Positions 17,832 through 26,439 of a DNA stretch of 64,000 nucleotides are shown here, piece after piece. Source of the stretch: Alphaproteobacteria bacterium (lineage in GTDB: Bacteria; Pseudomonadota; Alphaproteobacteria; RF32; CAG-239); contig JAQWBS010000001.1 in the NCBI GenBank assembly GCA_028706255.1, positions 135,411 through 199,410 on the forward strand, given 5' to 3'. A program made the translations under genes and the position numbers. Under the pieces are notes generated by a model that saw nothing but the letters and a program-made list of their open reading frames with translations, searched no databases and had not been told where the DNA came from. Within the stretch, counting starts at the first letter, position 1; every line of letters begins with the position of its first letter.

Positions 17832-18221
17832 ATGAAACATTGCAACAAACATCAACATACATCTGAATCACAGGCTGAAGATAAGTGCGAAAAAATTGTA
17901 TTTGGCAGCGCCTTTTTTGCCATTTTCATTCATATTTTTTGTTGTGGCATTCCAGCTTGCTTGGCAATTTTGAGTGCTTTTGGAATTTACGTTCAGATGC
18001 CTTTTCTGGAACACGACCATAATGGTATGGCAGAAATTATCATGTTTGTTGTTTCAGGTTTGTTTTTGCTTTTTTCATTTTATATCTATTTCAAACATAA
18101 CCACTGTACATGTAACCACGCCCATGGCTCACACGATAAATGGAGTCGCAGAATTTTAGCCATTGCAACAGGTTTGTATCTCTTTGGAATTTATACACAT
18201 TTTATCGCTGGACACTTATAA
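17832..18221 (+). CDS. Small MerT-like membrane protein, copy 1
   Basis: 129 residues with four hydrophobic segments. The first contains a vicinal cysteine pair in HIFCCGIPACLAIL, as in the first helix of MerT/MerC-type metal carriers; the central loop is His/Cys-rich (HNHCTCNHAHGSH). A paralog of equal length lies at 27602-27991 in a copper-type operon. Metal transport is inferred from these features, not shown. The ATG is one base after the TPR gene stop. Confidence 0.5.
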   Translation: MKHCNKHQHTSESQAEDKCEKIVFGSAFFAIFIHIFCCGIPACLAILSAFGIYVQMPFLEHDHNGMAEIIMFVVSGLFLLFSFYIYFKHNHCTCNHAHGSHDKWSRRILAIATGLYLFGIYTHFIAGHL

Positions 18222-18255
18222 CTTTAAAAAAATTAAAAATTATGAAAATTAAGGC

Positions 18256-18284
18256 TTGCTTTTTTATTTGAGTAATGCTAATTA
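18256..18284 (+). promoter_or_regulatory. Putative tRNA-Gly promoter
   Basis: TTGCTT (18256-18261), 17-base spacer, TAATTA (18279-18284), 18 bases before the mature tRNA 5' end. Confidence 0.45.
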
Positions 18285-18302
18285 ATACACGTTCTATTCG
18301 AT

Positions 18303-18377
18303 GCGGGTATAGCTCAGGGGTAGAGCGCAACCTTGCCAAGGTTGATGTCGAGGGTTCAAATCCCTTTGCCCGCTCCA
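18303..18377 (+). tRNA. tRNA-Gly (anticodon GCC)
   Basis: Full cloverleaf: acceptor GCGGGTA/TGCCCGC with one G-T pair, D arm with AGCTCAGGGGTAGAGC, anticodon stem CAACC/GGTTG with loop TTGCCAA, and T arm GAGGGTTCAAATCCCTT. Discriminator T and an encoded CCA at 18375-18377. Translations of the opposite strand here are a well-known artefact. Confidence 0.97.
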
Positions 18378-18379
18378 TT

Positions 18380-18408
18380 AAAAAACCGTCCTTAAAGGAC
18401 GGTTTTTT
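18380..18408 (+). terminator. tRNA-Gly terminator (first of three related hairpins)
   Basis: A-tract, CCGTCC (18386-18391), loop TTAAA, GGACGG (18397-18402), six T residues; two bases after the CCA. Confidence 0.9.
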
Positions 18409-18574
18409 AATGGAATGAAGACAGGGGATGAACCCGAGAAGAGGGTTCACTAACAAGCCTCGCAATGTGAGGCGAAGTTGGACACCGAAGAAACTGAGGT
18501 GGTCTAAACGAAGTGAAAGATGCGGTCTGGCATCGCCGCCCGCACAACTCCCTTTGCCCTCAAATACCCTTATC

Positions 18575-18602
18575 CAAAACCGTCCTTCAGGGACGGTTTT
18601 TT
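18575..18602 (+). terminator. Second terminator of the tRNA-Gly repeat locus
   Basis: CCGTCC (18580-18585), loop TTCAG, GGACGG (18591-18596), six T residues. Confidence 0.85.
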
Positions 18603-18769
18603 AATGGAATGAATACGGGGCTGAACCCGAGAAGAGGGTTCACTAACAAGCCTTGCAACGTAAGGCGAAGTTGGACACCGAATAAAATGAGGTGGTCTTG
18701 AACGAAGTGAAAGATGCGGTCTGGCATCGCCGCCCGCACAACTCCCTTTGCCCTCAAATAAGAACACTC

Positions 18770-18796
18770 AAAACCGTCCCTGAAGGACGGTTTTTT
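18770..18796 (+). terminator. Third terminator of the tRNA-Gly repeat locus
   Basis: CCGTCC (18774-18779), loop CTGAA, GGACGG (18785-18790), six T residues. Confidence 0.85.
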
Positions 18797-18827
18797 AATG
18801 GAATTTTACGCTTAAATAATAATCATA

Positions 18828-18853
18828 CAAAAAGCCACCTCTCTGGTGGCTTT
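18828..18853 (-). terminator. Terminator of the nitroreductase gene
   Basis: AAAGCCACC (18831-18839), five-base loop, GGTGGC plus TTT (18845-18853). On the minus strand it is followed by five T residues, so it serves the nitroreductase; it can also back up the tRNA locus. Confidence 0.8.
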
Positions 18854-18873
18854 CTCTGTTAAATAGAAGTATT

Positions 18874-19467
18874 CTACTTAAAAACTTTCACTCTATTTTC
18901 AATTGGCATAAATTCTTTTGCATCTGCTTCTTTCTCAATGCTCCCAAAAGGCATTTGAGCAATCAAGCGCCAACTTGAAGGAATGTTCCATTCTTTTTTA
19001 ACTGCTTCATCAATAATTGGATTATAATGTTGCAACGTTGCTCCAATCTTTTTTTCAGCCAAAGCAGTCCAAACAGCAAATTGTGCAATTGCATTTGCAT
19101 GTTCCGCAAATGTTGGGAAATTTTGGGCATACATTGGGAACTGAGCCTGTAATTCTTTAGTTGTTTCATCTTCTTCAAAGAAAAGGACTGTTCCAAAACC
19201 AGATTTGAAGCAGTTATCCACCTTAGCCTGCGTATTTTTAAAAGTCGCTTCGGGAATCATTGCTTTCAATGTGTCCAAAACAATATTCCACAATTTTTCA
19301 TGATGTTTTTCAAACAAAATGACGACTCGAGGAGATTGAGAATTAAAAGCACTCGGACTTTGCTTCACCGCATTTTCAATAGTTTTTACAATCTCATCTT
19401 TACTCAAAACCTCTGATTTTCCAAGATTATATATACTTCTTCTTTTTGCAATAAGCTCACCGAACAT
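18874..19467 (-). CDS. Nitroreductase-family oxidoreductase (HBN1/YdgI-like)
   Basis: 197-residue FMN-dependent fold. RRSIYNLG at the start, QSPSAFNSQSPRVVIL for the phosphate/flavin loop, and the helix with ANAIAQFAVWTALAEKKIGATLQHY identify the subgroup close to fungal HBN1 and bacterial 'fatty acid repression mutant' proteins. Reduction of nitro compounds or quinones with NAD(P)H is the family activity; the substrate is unknown. Single gene, read away from pflB. Confidence 0.85.
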   Translation of the reverse strand: MFGELIAKRRSIYNLGKSEVLSKDEIVKTIENAVKQSPSAFNSQSPRVVILFEKHHEKLWNIVLDTLKAMIPEATFKNTQAKVDNCFKSGFGTVLFFEEDETTKELQAQFPMYAQNFPTFAEHANAIAQFAVWTALAEKKIGATLQHYNPIIDEAVKKEWNIPSSWRLIAQMPFGSIEKEADAKEFMPIENRVKVFK

Positions 19468-19638
19468 CTTTTGTCTCCTTATGTAACATTTTGTGTGATT
19501 TTACTATAAACTTTTTTAATTTAAAGACTAGTCAAAACTAAATAAATTTGGTAATAGTAGTTGAAATTTTAATAAAAATGGTTCATTATAATAATGATTG
19601 CTATTTTTGGGTAGAATCTTGTTAACGTAAAGGATTTA

Positions 19639-21888
19639 ATGATGACAGATAAAACAAATGAAGCTTGGAACGGTTTCGCCGGAGAAAAGTGGAAAAAAGA
19701 AGTGAATGTCAGAGATTTCATCATTCACAACTACACACCATATGAAGGAGATGATTCTTTCTTGGCAGACGCAACATCCAGAACAACAAAAATCTGGAAT
19801 GAAGTTCTCGGCCTAATGAAGAAAGAAATTGCTAATGGCGGCGTTTTAGACAGCGACACTAAAGTAATTTCAGGCATTGCTTCTCACGGTGCAGGCTATA
19901 TCAACAAAAACGAAGAAATAATTGTTGGTCTTCAAACAGATGCTCCTTTGAAAAGAGCTTTGATGCCTTACGGTGGCTACAAAATGGTTAAAGACTCTTG
20001 CGAAGCTTATGGCATTGCGCTTGACCCATTTGTGACTGAAGTTTTCACAAAATATCGTAAAACGCACAATGACGGTGTGTTTGACGCTTATACACCAGAA
20101 ATTCGTGCTTGCCGTAAAAGTGGTATTGTTACTGGTCTTCCAGATGCTTATGGCCGTGGCCGTATCATTGGTGACTATCGTCGTGTTGCCCTTTATGGTA
20201 TCGATAGACTCATTGCTGAAAAAGAAATGGAAAAAGCAATCTCCGACAAAGCAGCAATGATTGAAGATACAATCAGAGAAAGAGAAGAGCTTTCTGAACA
20301 AATCAAAGCTTTGAAAGAAATGAAAGCAATGGCTGCTGCTTATGGCGTTGACATTTCAAAACCAGCTGTAACAGCTAAAGAAGCTGTTCAATGGACATAT
20401 TTCGGCTACTTGGCAGCCATTAAAGATCAAAATGGTGCTGCAATGTCTTTGGGCCGTGTTTCAACATTCTTAGACATCTATTTTGAAAGAGATATCAAAG
20501 CTGGCACATTAACTGAATCTCAAGCACAAGAAATCATGGACGATTTCATTGTTAAGCTTCGTATGGTTCGTTTCTTGAGAACACCAGACTATAACTCTTT
20601 GTTCTCAGGCGACCCAGTTTGGGTAACTGAATCAATCGGTGGTATGGCAATTGACGGAAGAACTTTGGTTACAAAAAACTCTTTCCGTGTGCTTCACACA
20701 TTAAACAACTTAGGACCAGCTCCAGAACCAAACTTGACAGTTCTTTGGTCTGAACACTTGCCAAAAGGTTTCAAAGACTTCTGTGCAAAAGTATCAATTG
20801 ATACCTCATCAATTCAATATGAAAATGATGACATGATGAGAGAATTCTTTGGTGACGACTATGGTATTGCTTGTTGCGTATCTCCAATGAAAATTGGTAA
20901 ACAAATGCAATTCTTCGGTGCTCGTGCAAACTTGGCAAAAACGATGCTTTATGCGATTAACGGTGGTAAAGATGAAAAGTCTGGTGCACAAGTTGGCCCA
21001 ATGTTCGAACCAATCACTTCAGAATATTTGAACTATGATGAAGTTGTTGCTAAATTTGATGAAATGATGGAATGGTTAGCACAAACTTATGTGAACGCAT
21101 TGAACATCATTCACTTCATGCACGACAAATATTCATATGAAAAATCTTTGATGGCATTGCACGACAAAGACATCATTCGCACCCTCGGTTGCGGTATTGC
21201 TGGACTTTCAGTTGTTGCTGACTCTCTTTCTGCAATTAAATTTGCAAAAGTTAAAGTTATCAGAAACGAAGAAGGACTTGCCGTTGATTATGCAATTGAA
21301 GGCGATTACCCTAAATATGGTAACAACGATGAAAGAGTTGATGACATTGCCGTTGCAGTTGTTAAGAAATTCATGGATAAGATTAGAAAATTCCCAACTT
21401 ATCGTCATGCAGTTCCAACACAATCTGTTTTGACAATTACATCAAACGTTGTTTACGGTAAGAAGACAGGTTCAACACCAGATGGTAGAAAAGCGGGTGT
21501 TCCGTTTGCTCCTGGTGCTAACCCACTTCACGGACGTGACACACATGGTGCATTGGCATCTTTGATGTCTGTTTCAAAACTTCCGTTCCAACATGCACAA
21601 GATGGTATTTCTAATACTTTCTCAATTATCCCTAACTCTTTGGGTAAGGATAAAACAACTCAAGTTTCTAACTTGACAGCTATGTTGGATGGTTATGTTG
21701 CCAATGCTGGTCAACACTTGAACGTTAACGTATTTAATCGTGAAACTTTGCTTGATGCAATGGATCACCCTGAAAACTACCCACAACTTACAGTTCGTGT
21801 TTCAGGTTATGCAGTTAACTTCATTAAGTTGACAAGAGAACAACAAGAAGACGTTGTTTCTCGTACGTTCCACGAACGCATCGCATAA
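19639..21888 (+). CDS. pflB: Formate C-acetyltransferase (pyruvate formate-lyase)
   Basis: 749-residue glycyl-radical enzyme converting pyruvate and CoA to acetyl-CoA and formate without oxygen. The active-site cysteine pair is in [13 protein letters not shown] (Cys412-Cys413) and the radical glycine is in RVSGYAV (Gly723), 26 residues from the end. Full family length. ATG 19639 and the adjacent ATG 19642 are both possible; AAGGA at 19630 fits the second better (7 bases). A strong terminator follows. Its activase lies 1.4 kb downstream, beyond an unrelated gene. No clear FNR box was found upstream. Confidence 0.97.
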   Translation: MMTDKTNEAWNGFAGEKWKKEVNVRDFIIHNYTPYEGDDSFLADATSRTTKIWNEVLGLMKKEIANGGVLDSDTKVISGIASHGAGYINKNEEIIVGLQTDAPLKRALMPYGGYKMVKDSCEAYGIALDPFVTEVFTKYRKTHNDGVFDAYTPEIRACRKSGIVTGLPDAYGRGRIIGDYRRVALYGIDRLIAEKEMEKAISDKAAMIEDTIREREELSEQIKALKEMKAMAAAYGVDISKPAVTAKEAVQWTYFGYLAAIKDQNGAAMSLGRVSTFLDIYFERDIKAGTLTESQAQEIMDDFIVKLRMVRFLRTPDYNSLFSGDPVWVTESIGGMAIDGRTLVTKNSFRVLHTLNNLGPAPEPNLTVLWSEHLPKGFKDFCAKVSIDTSSIQYENDDMMREFFGDDYGIACCVSPMKIGKQMQFFGARANLAKTMLYAINGGKDEKSGAQVGPMFEPITSEYLNYDEVVAKFDEMMEWLAQTYVNALNIIHFMHDKYSYEKSLMALHDKDIIRTLGCGIAGLSVVADSLSAIKFAKVKVIRNEEGLAVDYAIEGDYPKYGNNDERVDDIAVAVVKKFMDKIRKFPTYRHAVPTQSVLTITSNVVYGKKTGSTPDGRKAGVPFAPGANPLHGRDTHGALASLMSVSKLPFQHAQDGISNTFSIIPNSLGKDKTTQVSNLTAMLDGYVANAGQHLNVNVFNRETLLDAMDHPENYPQLTVRVSGYAVNFIKLTREQQEDVVSRTFHERIA

Positions 21889-21908
21889 GTCAACAAAGAC
21901 AAAGTCTA

Positions 21909-21940
21909 AAAAAGAGGTCGAAACGTCGACCTCTTTTTTT
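21909..21940 (+). terminator. Terminator after pflB
   Basis: AGAGGTCG (21913-21920), six-base loop, CGACCTC (21927-21933), then a T-run. Confidence 0.9.
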
Positions 21941-22019
21941 ATATAAACTTTTGTTTTAATGTTTTTTCACAAATAAGACTTATATCTAATCAATATCTTT
22001 CCGAACTATTGAGAACCAC

Positions 22020-22045
22020 ACAATTACGAACTTCCTCGTAATTGT
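22020..22045 (+). promoter_or_regulatory. Perfect hairpin upstream of the first LpxB-like gene
   Basis: Ten-base arms ACAATTACGA and TCGTAATTGT around the loop ACTTCC, 24 bases before the ATG. No T-run follows, so it looks like an operator or a 5'-leader structure rather than a terminator. Confidence 0.5.
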
Positions 22046-22069
22046 TTCATCATTTAAACGGACAGAAGA

Positions 22070-23242
22070 ATGGTAAAATTTTATTTCATAACAATCAGTA
22101 AATGTGGAGATGCAATTGGTGCAAGCCTATTAAGAACATTAAAACGTAAAACGCATAATGTTGACTATTATGGGATCGGCGGATCTAAGATGAATCTAGA
22201 TACTATCATTGAATATGACAAACTACATGATAATATGTATTTAAGTGATGATGAAACAAAATTTTCCAATAAAGACTATAATATCACATATGATATTATG
22301 AAAAAGAAACCTGAAGTTGTTATCACAATTGGTAACTGGGACTTCTGCAAAAACATTCATAAAAAAATAAACAATTCTCATCATTGTGGCAAAGTAATTC
22401 TTATTCACTATGTTGCTCCCAACGTGTTTTATAAGGGGGACAGATTCATCAAAGAAATGAGCGAACAGATAGATTTCTTAATAAGCATATACCCTCAAGA
22501 AGCCAATTGTGCCAGTCGCTACAAACTCCCTTGCGCATATGCGGGGCATCCAATGATGGAAATTAGATGCGTGAATACCAATATTCAAGAATTTAGCAGA
22601 AGAATAGACCACACACCACAAAAAAAAATTCTCACAGTCTTATTGGAAACAAATGTATCTGATATCAGACGAATTTTACCAGACATTCTCCAAGTTGAAA
22701 AAAACCTAAATTCACAAAATCAAAACATTGAGATTATCTTTCTATCTTCAGGAAGTGCGGTTAATCAACTCCAAGAACTTCTTAAAAAAAGCCTATCAAA
22801 AGCCCTTGTTTTTGATGAAGAATATGACTTTGATAACGTTATGGCAATTACAAAGGTGGCAATTGCAACCTCTGAAAAATCCACGCTTAAAGCTTCTTTA
22901 GTAAATATTCCTCATATTGTTGCCTATAAAGAACCTATAACGCAAAGACTCAAACTTGGAAAGAGCAAACAGTTTCATTTTCTTAACTTGGTCAATTTAA
23001 TTTTGGGAAAAAACATCATTCCAATTTACTTCAACTATAATTACAACATAAAAAGCATTTTACAAAGCATACAAGAATTACTTGAAGAAAAAGAACTTTA
23101 TAAGAAACAACTTACTGGTTTTGAAGATTTAAGATATATTCTTTCAAATGGAAAAAACTTTTCCAGTGAAAATGCAGCAGATGCGATTCTAAACTTTGTC
23201 AAAGGATTAATGTGTGTGAATGATACTTGCGTATATTTATAA
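22070..23242 (+). CDS. Degenerate LpxB-like glycosyltransferase, copy 1
   Basis: 390 residues with the overall order of lipid-A-disaccharide synthase (GT-B fold): an IGGSKM segment, a strand with VVITIGNWDF, LIHYVAPNVFY, YAGHPMMEI, and a C-terminal AADAILNFV. LpxB loops are altered: GEASGD is ISKCGD, PGSR is replaced (VLLETN), SGTA-x-LE is SEKSTLKA. It is about as similar in layout to the gene at 24181-25356 as paralogs would be, and both end in a Cys-containing CVYL/CIYI tail. Role unknown; true LpxB activity is unlikely. Confidence 0.65.
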   Translation: MVKFYFITISKCGDAIGASLLRTLKRKTHNVDYYGIGGSKMNLDTIIEYDKLHDNMYLSDDETKFSNKDYNITYDIMKKKPEVVITIGNWDFCKNIHKKINNSHHCGKVILIHYVAPNVFYKGDRFIKEMSEQIDFLISIYPQEANCASRYKLPCAYAGHPMMEIRCVNTNIQEFSRRIDHTPQKKILTVLLETNVSDIRRILPDILQVEKNLNSQNQNIEIIFLSSGSAVNQLQELLKKSLSKALVFDEEYDFDNVMAITKVAIATSEKSTLKASLVNIPHIVAYKEPITQRLKLGKSKQFHFLNLVNLILGKNIIPIYFNYNYNIKSILQSIQELLEEKELYKKQLTGFEDLRYILSNGKNFSSENAADAILNFVKGLMCVNDTCVYL

Positions 23243-23317
23243 ACTTTAAGGTTGCTAATTTATTGCAAAAAGACTATATAAATAAGCAAGTTAATACATT
23301 TTAAACTGAGAAATTCT

Positions 23318-24067
23318 ATGGAAGAAATAAGAGGTCGCATTCATTCGGAAGAAAGTGCTGGAACTGTTGATGGTCCAGGGCTAAGATATGTTGTTTTCAC
23401 ACAGGGTTGCCCGTTGCGTTGTCAATATTGCCACAATCCTGACACTTGGGGATTAAACGGTGGTAAACTTATTACCCCACAAGATCTCATTGACCGTATT
23501 GTGAAATATAAAGACTTCATGAAGTTTTCAAATGGTGGCGTCACGGTTTCTGGTGGAGAACCCCTTATTCAACCAAAATTTGTTACTGAATTATTCAAAG
23601 GCTTAAAAGCTGAAGGAATTCACACAGCCGTTGACACAGCAGGACACATCGACTTTTCCAAAGACATTGAAGAAGTGTTGAAATATACAGACCTTGTCTT
23701 GCTCGACATCAAACATCTTGACCCAATAAGATGTAAAGAATTAACAGGCTTTGATAACCTCAGAACATTAAGATTCTTAGATAAACTTGAGGATATGCGA
23801 ATCAAAACATGGATAAGATATGTGATTGTACCAACATTTAACGACACAGTTGAATATGCCGAAAAACTTGCTGATTATGTAAAAAAATATAAAACAGTAG
23901 AACTTGTTGAGCTACTACCATATCACGAAATGGGTAAGTTCAAATGGGAAAACTTAGGCTTAAAATATCGCTTACAAGGCATCGAACCTCCTTCAAAAGA
24001 AACTGTCAAAGCAATTGCAAAAATCTTTAACGCTAAGGGCATCAAAACGCTCGGTGGCGGCATATAA
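23318..24067 (+). CDS. pflA: Pyruvate formate-lyase-activating enzyme
   Basis: 249-residue radical-SAM enzyme that installs the glycyl radical on PflB. The CxxxCxxC cluster motif is CPLRCQYCHNPDTW (about residue 29), after the TVDGPGLRYVVFTQG segment; GGVTVSGGEPL follows for SAM binding. Full length. It is separated from pflB by an LpxB-like gene, whereas pflB and pflA usually adjoin. Confidence 0.95.
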   Translation: MEEIRGRIHSEESAGTVDGPGLRYVVFTQGCPLRCQYCHNPDTWGLNGGKLITPQDLIDRIVKYKDFMKFSNGGVTVSGGEPLIQPKFVTELFKGLKAEGIHTAVDTAGHIDFSKDIEEVLKYTDLVLLDIKHLDPIRCKELTGFDNLRTLRFLDKLEDMRIKTWIRYVIVPTFNDTVEYAEKLADYVKKYKTVELVELLPYHEMGKFKWENLGLKYRLQGIEPPSKETVKAIAKIFNAKGIKTLGGGI

Positions 24068-24180
24068 CTTATGTCATATAATAAATTCTTGTTATAACAC
24101 ACAATATATTGTATTATAGAGTACTGAGGAATAAACGATTGCGATTCCTATTATCTTAATTCTTGAACTGGACTTAACGC

Positions 24181-25356
24181 ATGAGACTATATCTAATAGC
24201 AGTTAGTAAGCAAGGCGATAGAATTGGAGCTAATCTCATAGAAGCTCTGAAGAAGAAGTCTCGCAAAATAGACTTTTGTGGCATCGGCGGCCCTCAAATG
24301 GGTTTGGATAAAGTTATTCCTTATGAAAAACTCCATGACACAATGTATTCGACAAAGAATCACCAAGATTTTTTCACAGACAATACAAATATCATCAAAG
24401 ACATCATTAAACACGATCCTGACATTGTTATCACAATTGCCAACTGGGATTTTGCTTCAGAAATTCATCAAAAGATTAAGAAAATTCGTAAATCTGAAAA
24501 AGCAATGATTCAAATTCACTATGTTGCTCCAAGAGTCTTTTCACACAACGAAAAAATTGCGAAAACAGTTTCAAAATATGTCGATTTTATGATTTCTGTT
24601 TTCCCTCAAGAAATCCAATGCTTCAGCAAGCACAAACTTCCTGCTGTTTATGTTGGACACCCTGTGTTAGAAGTTCTTTCTTCTTTAGATAGAGAACGAG
24701 AATTTCGACACTTTCACAATATTGCTTCTGATGCCAAAGTGCTAACTGCAATGCTTGGTTCAGATGAAGAAGATGTTAAAAGAATGCTTCCTTTCTTCAT
24801 TAGTGCTGCTAAGGCTCTAAAAGAAAGAGATAGCCGTCTTTGTTGCACAATTCTTGCTCCTGCAAATGTCTATGGTTATATTTCAAGTGTGATAAAAAAA
24901 GAAGGCTCGCAAATTAAAGTTTTTGATGAAGAAAGAGATATGGATAACGTCCTCAACATCACTGATGCTGGCGTTGCAGCCCATGAAGGGGCAACCCTTT
25001 TAATGTCTGTTGCAGAAGTTCCTCATATTGTTGTTTTCAAGGAGTCCTTTTTATCAAGACTCTATCTTAAGAAAAAACGTAATTTTCATTTCCTAAATCT
25101 CTCTAATGAAATTTTAGACAGAGATATTATTCCAATTTACTTAAATGAAAATTTCACTTTTGCAAAAGTGAGAGAGGCAATGTATGAACTTTTGAAGAAA
25201 GAAGGTTTATATAATTTACAGAAAAAAGGATTCGCTGATATTAAAATGATTCTCTCAAAAGGAAGTAAAAGAGCCAGTGAAAATGCTGGTGATGCCATTT
25301 TAGATTTTTATCGCAATCGAATTTGTGTTGATGGCGTGAATTGTATTTATATTTAA
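24181..25356 (+). CDS. Degenerate LpxB-like glycosyltransferase, copy 2
   Basis: 391 residues, paralog of the gene at 22070-23242 and somewhat closer to LpxB: GIGGPQMGLDKV, IQIHYVAPRVF, VYVGHPVLEVL, VPHIVVFKE, then NFHFLNLSNEIL and ENAGDAILDF match the LpxB layout. Catalytic loops differ: the GEASGD position is VSKQGD, PGSR is LGSD, and SGTA-x-LE is HEGATLLM, so the arginine and glutamate positions are lost. A GT-B fold protein of unknown, possibly non-enzymatic role. It ends in a strong terminator. Confidence 0.68.
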   Translation: MRLYLIAVSKQGDRIGANLIEALKKKSRKIDFCGIGGPQMGLDKVIPYEKLHDTMYSTKNHQDFFTDNTNIIKDIIKHDPDIVITIANWDFASEIHQKIKKIRKSEKAMIQIHYVAPRVFSHNEKIAKTVSKYVDFMISVFPQEIQCFSKHKLPAVYVGHPVLEVLSSLDREREFRHFHNIASDAKVLTAMLGSDEEDVKRMLPFFISAAKALKERDSRLCCTILAPANVYGYISSVIKKEGSQIKVFDEERDMDNVLNITDAGVAAHEGATLLMSVAEVPHIVVFKESFLSRLYLKKKRNFHFLNLSNEILDRDIIPIYLNENFTFAKVREAMYELLKKEGLYNLQKKGFADIKMILSKGSKRASENAGDAILDFYRNRICVDGVNCIYI

Positions 25357-25360
25357 ACAC

Positions 25361-25392
25361 AAAAAAGAGCGTGAAATCACGCTCTTTTTTTA
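25361..25392. terminator. Bidirectional terminator
   Basis: AAGAGCGTGA, AA, TCACGCTCTT with A- and T-tracts on both sides, between the LpxB-like gene and the convergent gene at 25409. Confidence 0.9.
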
Positions 25393-25408
25393 AGTCAAGG
25401 AAAGGCTT

Positions 25409-25765
25409 TCAGTTCTTTTTTTCAAGATTTCTAATTGCTCTCTCCAAAGACTTCGGAGGGAGGTTAGACCAGCCCTTGCCATTTTTTACATATCGAATTT
25501 CACAAACAGCAAATTTTTCCTTTATATCTCCATGCTCATCTTCGGAAAAAGAAACCACCTTAGAAATTATGATTTCACCTTCCTCTGCTGAAAGGATATA
25601 AAAACCACTTCGAATGACAAAAAGATTAAAGCTTTCACTTTTTCGAATGCACTGAGAAAATTTCCCTTTCTTATTTGTAATGAGTTTTCTTTCGCCACTC
25701 ATCACTTGTGCATAGGCATTTTTTCCAGTCACGGAAATTTTTTGATTTTGGATTTTCATAACCAT
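25409..25765 (-). CDS. Hypothetical protein, related to its upstream neighbour
   Basis: 118 residues, soluble, basic at both ends, no recognised domain. It shares a pattern with the 144-residue protein encoded at 25817-26251: an (F/L)FVI-R/K-x-G strand in the middle and a W-x-x-(L/E)P-x-x-L-x-x-A-x-R segment near the end. The two are probably old paralogs in one minus-strand unit. Function unknown. Confidence 0.55.
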   Translation of the reverse strand: MVMKIQNQKISVTGKNAYAQVMSGERKLITNKKGKFSQCIRKSESFNLFVIRSGFYILSAEEGEIIISKVVSFSEDEHGDIKEKFAVCEIRYVKNGKGWSNLPPKSLERAIRNLEKKN

Positions 25766-25816
25766 TTATTTAATAATTTAATATCAAACAACTTAAAAAA
25801 ACACTTTTCAATCTTC

Positions 25817-26251
25817 TTATCCTTGCCTTCCCGTGCGATAAAAATGGATTTCTTTTGTAACTTCAAAATATTCCATAATATTATTCCCACGAGCATTTCT
25901 TTCTCCGGCTCTTAAAGCTGAAAGAAAAAAAGGCAAAGGTTCGACATCCCATACCCCACGCTCAAACCTGTTGATTTCTTTCGTCTTCAACAGCTCTCCC
26001 TCAATTTCTACAATTTTATTGATAGTGACTGAGAAGATTTTATCATTCATAAGGGTTGTCTCAATGACACAGTATCCCTTTTGAATAATAACTAAACCAT
26101 CATGATTTTTGACAAAAATTGCCAAAGCTTTTTCACCAATTGGCTTGGTAATGATTGTTGATGTCATTTCTTTTCCTCTGATAACTCTTTGTTGCCAAAG
26201 GACAGGCTCATTTTTTTTGTTGAGCTCACAAAGATAACGTTTTTCTTTCAT
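25817..26251 (-). CDS. Hypothetical protein, related to its downstream neighbour
   Basis: 144 residues, no signal peptide or membrane segment. Predicted beta-rich with IFVKNHDGLVIIQKGYCVIET at its centre and WDVEPLPFFLSALRAGERN towards the end; compare the 118-residue neighbour. No family recognised. No convincing ribosome binding site was seen at the ATG. Confidence 0.5.
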   Translation of the reverse strand: MKEKRYLCELNKKNEPVLWQQRVIRGKEMTSTIITKPIGEKALAIFVKNHDGLVIIQKGYCVIETTLMNDKIFSVTINKIVEIEGELLKTKEINRFERGVWDVEPLPFFLSALRAGERNARGNNIMEYFEVTKEIHFYRTGRQG

Positions 26252-26378
26252 ATCTATAGTTTTAATAATTTTCTTGAGGGATTAATGTAACACAAAGATA
26301 GCTTAATGTAAATAGACAAAATTTCCGCCAATCAATAATATAATTAGATATATATTATTTTGTGATTACAACCATTTT

Positions 26379-26408
26379 TTGATTATCATTAAAAATTTGC
26401 TGTAATAA
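26379..26408 (+). promoter_or_regulatory. Putative promoter of the histidine-phosphatase-like gene
   Basis: TTGATT (26379-26384), 18-base spacer, TAATAA (26403-26408), about 30 bases before the chosen ATG. Confidence 0.4.
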
Positions 26409-26439
26409 TATCCGACATATGATTAAAAGGAGAATGAAA

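Larger units (their letters stand above)
18386..18809 (+). repeat. 194-base tandem repeats downstream of tRNA-Gly
   Basis: Units at 18386-18579 and 18580-18773 plus a partial third copy to 18809, with exact 194-base periodicity. Each begins with a terminator hairpin, continues with structured sequence (GAACCC/GGGTTC, a GCCTC/GAGGC stem, GATGC/GCATC, GCGG/CCGC) and ends with a 15-base copy of the tRNA-Gly 3' region (18545-18559 and 18739-18753 against 18357-18371, 14 of 15 matching). The GCCTC/GAGGC stem is GCCTT/AAGGC in copy two, a compensatory change. The 465 bases 18409-18873 hold no gene; the short frames seen there are not conserved. Confidence 0.9.

Noticed and set aside
18202..18465. 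Minus-strand frame reading through tRNA-Gly (MERAKGFEPSTSTLARL)
   Set aside because: It is the antisense of the tRNA, a common annotation artefact.
18513..18767. Short frames on both strands in the 194-base repeats
   Set aside because: Not in the same frame in both copies and covering terminator hairpins; the repeat is better read as structured RNA or DNA.
18303..18873. tRNA-Gly as an integration site of a mobile element
   Set aside because: tRNA 3' remnants are present, but there is no integrase, cargo or element boundary; the locus is explained by tandem duplication.
19468..19638. FNR box upstream of pflB
   Set aside because: TTGAAATTTTAATAA is only weakly like TTGAT-N4-ATCAA and is poorly placed relative to the possible -10.
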